Source: an uncultured Bacteroidales bacterium
Lineage (GTDB): Bacteria; Bacteroidota; Bacteroidia; Bacteroidales; UBA932
DNA length: 26,426 nucleotides
Assembly (NCBI GenBank): GCA_934726455.1
Contig: CAKVDS010000034.1
Span: 1-26,426 of the forward strand
Direction of reading: 5' to 3'
Under the pieces are notes generated by a model. It did not search any database, was not told where the DNA came from, and was given only the letters and a program-made list of their open reading frames with translations. Position numbers and translations under genes: made by a program. Shown one piece after another: positions 1 to 7,356 of the stretch (its first letter is position 1; each line of letters begins with the position of its first letter).

Positions 1-810
1 TCCAAACTCAAAAGCAACTATGACGGTTACCATTTCTGCGCCAAATCCGAAGACATATACAATCCGTTCAGCCTGCTCAATTCCATGTCTGACAAAATGT
101 TCGGCAGTTATTGGTTCAACACTGCCACTCCTACTTTCCTCATTGAGCGCATTAGGGAGTACCCCATTGAGGATAGCCTGCTCGACCGGATGACAGAAAT
201 AGCGCAGAGCGACTTCGACATCTCCCCGGAATTCACCGACAGCATCCTTCCTCTCCTCTACCAGACAGGGTACCTCACCATCAAAGCCTACTGTCCGGAA
301 GACGACTCCTACACCCTCGGCTACCCCAACCGGGAAGTACGCGAGGGCTTCCTCAAGGGCCTGCTCAACAACTACCGCGGCTCCGGGGGCATGAGTGCCT
401 CATTTATCCTCCAGTTCAACAAAGCCCTGAAAACCAATGACATCAACGGAGCAATGGAGCGGCTCCAGTCCTTCCTCGCCGGCATCCCTTACGACCTTGA
501 GAACAAGACCGAGAAGCACTTCCAGACCATCATCTACCTCATCTTCTCCCTGCTCGGCTACCACACCAGAGCCGAGGTCAAGTCAGCCGCCGGCAGGGCC
601 GATGCCGTCTGCTGGACCAAGGACAGGACCTACGTCTTCGAGTTCAAGCTTGACGGCTCCGCAGAGCAGGCCCTCCGCCAGATCGACGACAAGGGCTACC
701 TCATCCCGTACAAGGCGGACGGAACCTGCGTCAAGGTCGGTGTCAACATCTCCTCCAGGACCCGCACCATCGAGTCCTGGAAGATTGATATGCAAGAAGT
801 GATCTGTTAA
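1..810 (+). CDS. AAA-ATPase-like / PD-(D/E)XK nuclease family protein, 3' part only
   Basis: The reading frame is open from the first base, so the gene begins before the window and only its last 269 codons are seen. The start of the visible part (YDGYHF, then YNPFSLLN and YWFNTATPTFLIE) matches the end of the AAA-ATPase_like domain found in many-copy Bacteroidales proteins. The C-terminal part matches the PDDEXK_9 (DUF1703) nuclease-like domain: the GRADAV motif holds an Asp at about visible residue 201, and FEFK holds the E-x-K pair at about 214-216, giving a plausible D...ExK site. The ATP-binding Walker motifs would lie upstream and are not visible. These proteins are common, variable and of unknown physiological role in Bacteroidales. 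An internal ATG at 85 is not the likely start, because homology continues upstream of it. The downstream neighbour is a decayed gene, so this end of the window looks like a variable region. Confidence 0.85.
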   Translation, partial: SKLKSNYDGYHFCAKSEDIYNPFSLLNSMSDKMFGSYWFNTATPTFLIERIREYPIEDSLLDRMTEIAQSDFDISPEFTDSILPLLYQTGYLTIKAYCPEDDSYTLGYPNREVREGFLKGLLNNYRGSGGMSASFILQFNKALKTNDINGAMERLQSFLAGIPYDLENKTEKHFQTIIYLIFSLLGYHTRAEVKSAAGRADAVCWTKDRTYVFEFKLDGSAEQALRQIDDKGYLIPYKADGTCVKVGVNISSRTRTIESWKIDMQEVIC

Positions 811-881
811 GTTATTGCTTTTGCACAACAAAAAATTATTGAAACTTCACAGCGCAAATTAAATTGTAACGCATCGACATT

Positions 882-1258
882 ATGGCTCTGCCATCCGAAA
901 AACTTGCTCAGTCACTTGCTGTCTTACGACAGATTCAGGAGACCAGGAAAAGTCCTGTCCTCAAGTCGTCAGACATCACAATAACTCATCTTGAACGCCT
1001 GACAGACAATGGTTTTCTTATGAAAGTCCTCAACGGGTGGTAATTCAATCCGACCAGGCATCGCGTTCTGGAAACACTACAGCTTGGTATATTTCCTACT
1101 GGAAATTCATTGACGAATATGTCCGTGAAAAACTCGGTGACGACTGGTGCCTTTCGCCGGAAGTTTCATTGGATATCCAGACAGGCAACTGGACGGAAAG
1201 CCACTGGGCTCAGGAAGAAGTTCGCCTCGACCCAGGATTACCGCTCTGCAGAAAATAA
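882..1258 (+). pseudogene. Decayed 5' fragment of a Fic-family protein gene (AbiEi-like N-terminal part)
   Basis: An ATG at 882 opens MALPSEKLAQSLAVLRQIQE and continues through HLERLTDNGFLMKVLNGW, the usual start of a Bacteroidales Fic-family protein with an AbiEi-like winged-helix N-terminus. The frame hits TAA at 1041-1043. Shifting by one base restores the family sequence (W-Y-I-Q-S-D-Q-A, then TAWYISYWKF and GDDWCLSPEVSL) up to TGNWT at about 1195, so one base has been lost near 1042. After TGNWT the family sequence (normally followed by VP.QLLVRSP) stops and the frame ends at 1258. The Fic catalytic domain is absent. I infer a non-functional remnant made by a frameshift plus a deletion of the 3' part. 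The family assignment rests on remembered sequence pattern, not on a search. No other gene is seen between 811 and 1296. Confidence 0.72.
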
Positions 1259-1296
1259 GACGCACCCCTCTGAGGCGCCTACCCTCCACAACAATC

Positions 1297-3363
1297 CTAC
1301 TTCGTATCCGGTACGGAAGAGTCCTGTCCGGGAAGAGTGCCCAGCTGCGCACGACGCTCCGGAGTCACGAGTACCGGACGGTTCTGCTCGTCATGGATCG
1401 GAAGACCATAGCGGTCAGACAGCACGCTCCTGATACGCAAAGAATCGACCGGAATCCCGAGCGCCCTCACACCCCGCGGCAGCGGCATACCCGAGAAAGT
1501 CTGGAAATACCCGACGCAGGCATCCCGCCACCACTCGGCATCGTTCTTCTGGATGTCAAGCTTCTTGCTTACCTCTGCAAATATGGCCGGACTGACATAT
1601 TTCTCAAGTCCTTTCCATGTCCGCTGGTAGGACTCCACAGATGAAATGCCCCTGTCATAGTGCAGGCAAAGTTCATCCCAAAGAGTCTTGCCGCTTGACA
1701 TCTTGTAATCCCACGGCAGATGGTGGAACCAGAGGAGAAGGCGTTCAGGACAAGTCTCTACAGAATTGAGCATTGAAGCGAGAGGCTCGTTGTACTGGTC
1801 CACATTGTCCGACCCGCTCCGCGTCCTGTCGAATCCGATGCCGTCCGGGCCGGCTTTGTGGTAATACACGCAAGACCAGTCCGGACGTATGCTCTTCTCC
1901 CAAGGGCCAGGGCCGTAATGTGAACCTGCGAAGATATGGTGAAGTCCGAGCGGCATAGAATAATCCACCGCTGTCTCACGTGAACTCATCATGATGTCCT
2001 TGACCGGAGAGAGGAACCGCCCGTAGAACGCGTCCGCGCTCATCCCCTCAGGACAGATGAACGTCTGCCTGACCCATTCATCCGCAATCTGCTCCGAACT
2101 CAATTCCGGATCCCAGGCCAGACGGCCGAAAACATACCAGTTGGCCTGCGCGAAGATGTACCCGCAGAAATTCGGGTCCTGCCCGGTATTGGCAACTCCC
2201 GCGACAGCCTTCACCCGCCTTGCCACAGAAGAACCGGGCCCGTCGGCATAAGTATCGCTGTCAAGACACTCCTCGAATGTAGGCCCCAGATATACAAGGT
2301 GATTGGAAAAACCGAGATACTCCTGCGTTATCTGGAACTCCACCATCATCGCCGTCTTCTCCATCCTGCCGAAGAGCGGGCTGAAAGGTTCACGCGGCTG
2401 GAAGTCCACAGGACCGTTCTTGACCTGGATTATCACGTTGTCCGCGAACTTGCCGTCAAGCGGCATGAACTCCTCCACGGCCTGGTTGGCCCTGTCCGGG
2501 CTCGTAGGGCTGTAGACGAATGCCCTCCACATCACTATCCCTCCGTGCGGCTTCAACGCCTCCGCCAGCATATTGGCCCCGTCGGCATGCGTGCGCCCGT
2601 AGTCCTGAGGACCGGCCTGGCCCTCGGAATTGGCCTTGACAAGAAAACCGCCGAAGTCAGGGATCGCCGTATAGATTTCGTCTGCTTTTGCCCGCCACCA
2701 GGCACGGACCGCCGGGTCAAGAGGGTCTGCTGATTTGAGTCCGTCCAGACTCATAGGCGAATTCCATTTGATGGAGAGATATGTCCGGATTCCGTATTGC
2801 CTGAGAATGTCCGCAATCTGCGCAACTCTCGCAATATGCTCGGAATCAAGAATAAGAGGATTGGAATTGACATTATTGAGCACAGACCCGTTGATTCCTA
2901 CCGATGCGCAGAGGCTTCCGTAATGATAGATCCGCTCCGCAGGAATCCGGGGAGATGTCCACTCCCACATGGACAAGCCGGCGTAGCCACGCTCTACCGT
3001 GTCGTCAAGGTTGTCCCAATGATCGAGGATGCGCAGCCCGTAACGTGGTTTTTCCTTGATATCCATGCCCGGGCCGGCTTGTCCAAGCACCTCGGAACGC
3101 TGGAGTGCGTAAGTACCGTACATTATGCCGGACGATGAGCCCCCGTCCACATGTCTGACACCGTCCTTGTCATAGATATGGAACTCTTCCCGGTCAAGGG
3201 CAGTATCTATCCCGGTACGGACAGACTGGAGGATTTCATTGTAATCACGAGCGTTGGCGAGCCACAACTGCGTCCCGTCCTGAGAAGCCGGCTCCGGCAC
3301 ATTGCAAGCCACAGCAGTCAACGCAAAAACTGCCGCAGCGGAAAGTTTAGACAAGTGTATCAT
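1297..3363 (-). CDS. GH67 alpha-glucuronidase, exported
   Basis: This 688-residue protein should remove (4-O-methyl-)D-glucuronic acid from the non-reducing end of xylo-oligosaccharides. The family hallmark RILDHWDNLD is at 111-120, followed by ERGYAG at 124-129. Glu247 in KANSEG fits the general acid. Asp320 in VKNGPVD and Glu348 in ITQEYLG fit the two carboxylates that activate water. The spacing between the three (73 and 28) equals that of E292, D365 and E393 in Cellvibrio GlcA67A as I remember it, so the site looks intact. The N-terminus is a signal sequence with Cys20 (TAVAC), so it may be a lipoprotein, but the lipobox is weak. Length is normal for the family. It is transcribed alone, divergently from the YidE-like transporter, and sits near other plant-polysaccharide enzymes. 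No clear TAnnTTTG promoter was found for it. Confidence 0.92.
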   Translation of the reverse strand: MIHLSKLSAAAVFALTAVACNVPEPASQDGTQLWLANARDYNEILQSVRTGIDTALDREEFHIYDKDGVRHVDGGSSSGIMYGTYALQRSEVLGQAGPGMDIKEKPRYGLRILDHWDNLDDTVERGYAGLSMWEWTSPRIPAERIYHYGSLCASVGINGSVLNNVNSNPLILDSEHIARVAQIADILRQYGIRTYLSIKWNSPMSLDGLKSADPLDPAVRAWWRAKADEIYTAIPDFGGFLVKANSEGQAGPQDYGRTHADGANMLAEALKPHGGIVMWRAFVYSPTSPDRANQAVEEFMPLDGKFADNVIIQVKNGPVDFQPREPFSPLFGRMEKTAMMVEFQITQEYLGFSNHLVYLGPTFEECLDSDTYADGPGSSVARRVKAVAGVANTGQDPNFCGYIFAQANWYVFGRLAWDPELSSEQIADEWVRQTFICPEGMSADAFYGRFLSPVKDIMMSSRETAVDYSMPLGLHHIFAGSHYGPGPWEKSIRPDWSCVYYHKAGPDGIGFDRTRSGSDNVDQYNEPLASMLNSVETCPERLLLWFHHLPWDYKMSSGKTLWDELCLHYDRGISSVESYQRTWKGLEKYVSPAIFAEVSKKLDIQKNDAEWWRDACVGYFQTFSGMPLPRGVRALGIPVDSLRIRSVLSDRYGLPIHDEQNRPVLVTPERRAQLGTLPGQDSSVPDTK

Positions 3364-3423
3364 TCAGTGTTCAGTTAGCCTTGACAAGTTACGAAAAAGG
3401 AGGGCAATGCGCAAGTTTTTGCT

Positions 3424-3431
3424 TACATTTG
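3424..3431 (+). promoter_or_regulatory. Bacteroidetes -7 promoter element for the YidE-like gene
   Basis: TACATTTG fits the Bacteroidetes -7 consensus TAnnTTTG and ends 28 nt before the chosen ATG at 3459. No good -33 TTTG lies at the expected distance. Its position downstream of the in-frame upstream start at 3381 supports the later start. Confidence 0.5.
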
Positions 3432-3458
3432 CCCTCAAGTTTCATTTCAGGAAAACAT

Positions 3459-5132
3459 ATGAACTGGTTGATCGACATATTCACCGAACAATCCTATACT
3501 CAGGCGATACTCGTCCTGTCCCTGATATGCGTTGCGGGACTGCTTTGCAACAGGCTGCAATTCAAGGGGATCAGCCTCGGAGTGACTTTCGTGTTCTTCG
3601 CCGGCATCATGGCCGGGCACTTCGGGCTGTCCATCAATCCGCAGATGCTCGCACTGGCACAGAACTTCGGATTGGTGCTGTTTGTATATACCCTTGGACT
3701 CCAGGTCGGCCCGAGTTTCTTCCCGTCTCTCAAGAAAGGCGGCATCAAACTCAACATCCTGGCATTTGCAGTGCTGCTCTCCGGCACGCTCATGACCATA
3801 CTCACAAGCCATCTGACTGCTATCTCCATGCCCGTCGCGACGGGGCTGCTCACCGGCGCGGCCACCAACACTCCGATGCTTGGAGCCGCCCAACAGACCC
3901 TCCTCCAGATAGATCCCTCCGGCAACACCACCTCCAACACCATGGCCACAGCCTGCGCCGTGGGCTATCCTTTCGGAGTCATAGGAGTAATCCTTTGCGT
4001 AGTGATCCTCAAGGGGCTGTTCCACAAAGGGAATCCGAAGACAGACACCCACGACAAGCCGGCATTTGTCACCGAATTCATGGTGAGCAACCCCGCCATA
4101 TTCGGCAAGACCATCAAGGAGGTGATGAAAGACACGCACATCCGCCTCGTCGTGTCAAGGGTGTGGAAATTCGACGGCTCGCAGCGCGGGCAAGTGATAA
4201 TGCCGGACGGGGACACTGTCCTGGAAAAGGGAGAGCACGTGCTTGTGCTGACAAAAGAGAAAGATGCCGGAGCGGCGGAACAAGTATTCGGGGAAAAGGT
4301 CGTAAAAGACTGGAACCAGCAAGACATAGACTGGAATCATCTCGACGGCATGCTCGTCTCGCGGCACATCTTCGTGACACGGGACAACATCAACGGCGCC
4401 AAACTCGGAGACCTCCACCTACGCAACACCTACCGTATCAACATCACCCGGGTCAACCGCGCAGGTATCGACATCCTCCCGTCCCGGGACCTCAGGCTCC
4501 AGATCGGCGACAAACTCACAATCGTAGGAGAAGAGAGGGCCATATCCGAAGTCGCTCAAGTGCTTGGCAATCAAGAGAAAGAGTTGCGTAACCCGAATCT
4601 GCTCTTCATATTCGTCGGACTCATGCTGGGCCTGATGCTGGGAAGCCTTCCCATAGCGATCCCCGGGATGAGCGTGCCGATAAGGCTCGGCATAGCTGGC
4701 GGCCCCATCGTGATCGGCATACTCATGGGAGCATTCGGACCGCGCCTGCATATAACCACATGGACCACGCACAGCGCCAATCTGATGCTGCGGCAATTCG
4801 GCCTCACGGTCTACCTTGCCGGCCTTGGTCTGAGCGCCGGCCCGGGATTTTTCGCCACTGTCCTGCGTCCGGAGGGCCTGCTCTGGATTGCAGTCAGCGT
4901 GCTGCTCGCCGTGGTGCCTGTCCTGCTGGTGGGATTCATAGCCTCAAAATGGTGCGGCACGGACTACGCCGCCAATGTGGGAATGCTATGCGGGGCCATG
5001 GCAAACCCTATAGCCCTCAACTATGCACTGAGCACCGTGGATGACGACGGCCCGTCTGTAGCCTACGCCACAGTCTACCCCGTGGAAATGTTCCTGAGGG
5101 TGATTTCCGGCCAGCTGCTGATGCTTATCTGA
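3459..5132 (+). CDS. YidE/AspT-type membrane transporter with RCK_C (TrkA-C) domains
   Basis: This 557-residue integral membrane protein belongs to the AspT/YidE/YbjL family (aspartate:alanine exchanger family). An N-terminal block of about five hydrophobic helices (residues about 15-165, including LVLFVYTLGLQVGPSFF) is followed by a soluble middle part at about 195-380. That middle part carries two RCK_C-like domains, with GDTVLEKGEHVLVLT in the first and LRLQIGDKLTIVGEE in the second. A second helix block follows (about 390-557, with GLMLGLMLGSLPI and LTVYLAGLGLSAGPGFF). This repeat-soluble-repeat plan and the length match E. coli YidE (about 550 residues). The ATG at 3459 is preferred over the in-frame codon at 3381, because a promoter element lies between them and homology begins at MNWLIDIF. 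The substrate cannot be inferred; amino acids or dicarboxylates are typical of the family. Its stop overlaps the convergent M64 gene by 8 nt. Confidence 0.88.
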   Translation: MNWLIDIFTEQSYTQAILVLSLICVAGLLCNRLQFKGISLGVTFVFFAGIMAGHFGLSINPQMLALAQNFGLVLFVYTLGLQVGPSFFPSLKKGGIKLNILAFAVLLSGTLMTILTSHLTAISMPVATGLLTGAATNTPMLGAAQQTLLQIDPSGNTTSNTMATACAVGYPFGVIGVILCVVILKGLFHKGNPKTDTHDKPAFVTEFMVSNPAIFGKTIKEVMKDTHIRLVVSRVWKFDGSQRGQVIMPDGDTVLEKGEHVLVLTKEKDAGAAEQVFGEKVVKDWNQQDIDWNHLDGMLVSRHIFVTRDNINGAKLGDLHLRNTYRINITRVNRAGIDILPSRDLRLQIGDKLTIVGEERAISEVAQVLGNQEKELRNPNLLFIFVGLMLGLMLGSLPIAIPGMSVPIRLGIAGGPIVIGILMGAFGPRLHITTWTTHSANLMLRQFGLTVYLAGLGLSAGPGFFATVLRPEGLLWIAVSVLLAVVPVLLVGFIASKWCGTDYAANVGMLCGAMANPIALNYALSTVDDDGPSVAYATVYPVEMFLRVISGQLLMLI

Positions 5133-6417
5133 CAGCCTGCCGCTCCTCAGCCCCAGTATAGAAAAGGATCAAACGCTCTATGGCACGACGGCAGACAGGA
5201 CAGAATGCCGGAGCGGCATTGGTGCGCATACGGCAGTCTTCGCAGGCCCGCCAGACGCCCTTGCTCTGATATCCGGCACCCTCTATCAGGCCTACCCCGT
5301 CCTTGCCCAGCATATCCTCCCACTTGGAAGAGAAATCCGCTCTGGTGGTGATGTTCTGCTCCCAAGGCTCGGTGCCAGGATAATAATACTCCACAAACTG
5401 GTCGTCGTATGCATACTCATCGGCCAGACCGGCGAAACTGTGTCCGAACTCATGCACCACCACCGGCGCGAAGGCCTTGTGGTGAGCGGTGGTCAAGGTG
5501 TAGGAATTGTAGATCCCTCCCCCGCCATACGTATCTGTGTTCGCGAGCACTATGATATGCTCATAAGGAATGTCCGAAAGGGCGTCATGCATACGGAAAA
5601 GATGCGAGGTCGTAAGATAACGGTCAGAATAGAACGTGTCGAAATGCGAACCCACAACAGTCTCTTTCCACACTCCCTCACGTGGAACGCTGACCCCGCT
5701 ATCCCCGGACGGCAGTCCGACAGCCACAATATTGAAGCGGTCACGCAGCGTCCCGAAAGGCTCGTGCGCAAAAAGGCTTTCCACGGCGGCACGGGCATCA
5801 TCATAGAAAGTCTCCATCTCGGAAGACGTGTACCCCTCGGCAAGGATCACTACATCAATCTTGTCCTCCGGCGAACCTCCATGGTGCAGCACCCTCCAGA
5901 ACTGCCCGTCCTCCCCGGCAGCCGCGCCATTGTCGTATTTCCATCCTCCGGCAGGCTTTACCAATATGTCTGACGGCTCGACAAGATGAGACATCGAAGC
6001 CACAACATTATCATGGAAATCAAACAGTTGCACACAGATGTCAACAGGGACGGAAGGCATGGGGACAAGAAATACGTTCTCAAAGCTGCGGCGCACCATG
6101 GTCGCCTCCTCGGTAGCCTGCCACTCCTGGAAAAGGGTGGAGAACGACGTGCGGTACAAGGTGTCACCCGTGGCCTTGTCAGTCATCGTCAGCTGACCGT
6201 TGCCACGAAGCGGCAGAGTGTCGAGATTCACCCTGCGTCCCGCCCAGCCGTCAAGACTCTTGAGCTGATGGAGAGCGATGTCGCAGGTCTTGTCAGTACC
6301 GGAGAAAATGTAATCCAGACGCAGCGTCCGGTCCTCAAGACGCCCTCCGGCAAACGTCGCGGCGTCCATACAGAAAGCAAGCAGGATGCACGGCAAGATG
6401 AGAGAAATTCTTTTCAT
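5125..6417 (-). CDS. Secreted M64-family metallopeptidase
   Basis: This 430-residue protein has an N-terminal signal peptide (residues 1 to about 23). It matches the M64 (IgA peptidase) family with its N-terminal beta domain: residues about 25-155 form the N-domain, ending LVEPSDILVKPAGGW, and the catalytic domain follows. The zinc site is HEFGH at 322-326 followed by FAGLADEY, where Asp333 is the likely third ligand in a metzincin-like arrangement. IDVVILAEGYT at 187-197 is another typical block. Near the C-terminus two CxxC pairs (Cys392/395 and Cys406/409) could form a structural zinc knuckle. The family name comes from Clostridium ramosum IgA protease, but most Bacteroidetes members have no known substrate, so calling this an IgA protease would be unsafe. 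It probably acts in the periplasm or outside the cell. It overlaps the convergent transporter gene by 8 nt at the 3' ends. Confidence 0.88.
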   Translation of the reverse strand: MKRISLILPCILLAFCMDAATFAGGRLEDRTLRLDYIFSGTDKTCDIALHQLKSLDGWAGRRVNLDTLPLRGNGQLTMTDKATGDTLYRTSFSTLFQEWQATEEATMVRRSFENVFLVPMPSVPVDICVQLFDFHDNVVASMSHLVEPSDILVKPAGGWKYDNGAAAGEDGQFWRVLHHGGSPEDKIDVVILAEGYTSSEMETFYDDARAAVESLFAHEPFGTLRDRFNIVAVGLPSGDSGVSVPREGVWKETVVGSHFDTFYSDRYLTTSHLFRMHDALSDIPYEHIIVLANTDTYGGGGIYNSYTLTTAHHKAFAPVVVHEFGHSFAGLADEYAYDDQFVEYYYPGTEPWEQNITTRADFSSKWEDMLGKDGVGLIEGAGYQSKGVWRACEDCRMRTNAAPAFCPVCRRAIERLILFYTGAEERQAVR

Positions 6418-6452
6418 ATCCGGTAAATATACTTAATATTCTTAAAAATCAC

Positions 6453-6460
6453 TACATTTG
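6453..6460 (+). promoter_or_regulatory. Bacteroidetes -7 promoter element for the DUF4861 gene
   Basis: TACATTTG (TAnnTTTG consensus) ends 22 nt before the ATG at 6482. This rules against the in-frame ATG at 6458, which overlaps the element. The surrounding bases are AT-rich, unlike the flanking genes. No convincing -33 TTTG is seen. Confidence 0.55.
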
Positions 6461-6481
6461 CATCACCACAAGAATAAGATC

Positions 6482-7351
6482 ATGCAACACAAGACAATCA
6501 TCGCGGCTGCAGCAGCCGCAAGTTCACTTCTCTTCTGCGCGCAAATCCATGCGCAGACTGCAACCAGCCTCTTCTGGAGAGCAGACAGTCTCCAGGTAAA
6601 CGAAATCGTTTCTCAGCAGGCAGTCCAATACAACTTCGTAGGCCACCACGGACCGGCGGTTGAAAATTCACACTGCGCCCTGCGCATCTACTTCAACGAC
6701 AGCGGCGCCATCGATGTCTACTCCAAGAGCGGCAAGCAGATGGAGCTGCGCAAATACCTCTGGTATCCTACCGTAAAGCAGCAGGCTGAAGAAGGTGCTG
6801 GCTGCGACGAGTATCTGGTGGGACGCACAGTAGGCCTCGGCGGCATAGCCCTTTGGGACGGCTCAGAGGAAGTAAAACTTAAAGCGACCAAAGGCCGCAC
6901 CGCCAGAGTGGGACAGATCCGCGGCGGTTCTTTCGCCGAGATGGCAGCCTACGGCGTTGAGTACAAGGGTGAGACCGTGGATATCCTCATCCGCATCGAG
7001 ATGAAAGACAACAGCCGTGTGGCCAAAATCATAGGCCGTGAACTGAACGGCAAGAAAGTCCAGTTCCTCACAGGTGTCAATTACCACAAGGGTGAGACTG
7101 TCGAGTATGGCCGCAACTACATAGCAGTATGGGGAGTCCACCCGGCCGATGTCTCAGCTGATCCGTCCCCTCTCGGCGGAGGCATGTGGTTCAAACCGCG
7201 CAAATTCGAAAGCGTCGAGAAGACTGCCGACATGGTACGCATCATTTCCAAGCCGGCATCTGAAATCTCCACAGAAGTTGTGGCCGCCTCCATAAAAGAA
7301 GACGAACTGGGCAGTGAAGCCAAGTTCGTCTCTTACATGCGGAAAAAATAG
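6482..7351 (+). CDS. DUF4861 family secreted protein
   Basis: This 289-residue protein has a signal peptide (hydrophobic core AAAAAASSLLF, likely cleavage after HA at residues 23-24). The mature part matches the DUF4861 family: GHHGPAVENSHCALRIYFN, then IDVYSKSG, YLWYP, GRTVGLGGIALWDG and RTARV. Members are frequent in Bacteroidetes loci for pectin or other uronic-acid polysaccharides and often stand near lyases or GH28 and GH105 enzymes. The family is predicted to fold as a beta-sandwich, and I know of no firmly assigned reaction. The start at 6482 is chosen because a promoter element lies just upstream and covers the alternative ATG at 6458. The gene is convergent with the GH97 gene, with only 5 nt between their stop codons. 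I infer a carbohydrate-related role from family and context only. Confidence 0.82.
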   Translation: MQHKTIIAAAAAASSLLFCAQIHAQTATSLFWRADSLQVNEIVSQQAVQYNFVGHHGPAVENSHCALRIYFNDSGAIDVYSKSGKQMELRKYLWYPTVKQQAEEGAGCDEYLVGRTVGLGGIALWDGSEEVKLKATKGRTARVGQIRGGSFAEMAAYGVEYKGETVDILIRIEMKDNSRVAKIIGRELNGKKVQFLTGVNYHKGETVEYGRNYIAVWGVHPADVSADPSPLGGGMWFKPRKFESVEKTADMVRIISKPASEISTEVVAASIKEDELGSEAKFVSYMRKK

Positions 7352-7356
7352 TCCGG

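Noticed and set aside
3302..4591. A 429-codon plus-strand frame overlapping the YidE-like gene
   Set aside because: Rich in Arg, His and Gln with no domain, and in a different frame from a clear transporter; it also spans the GH67/YidE intergenic region.
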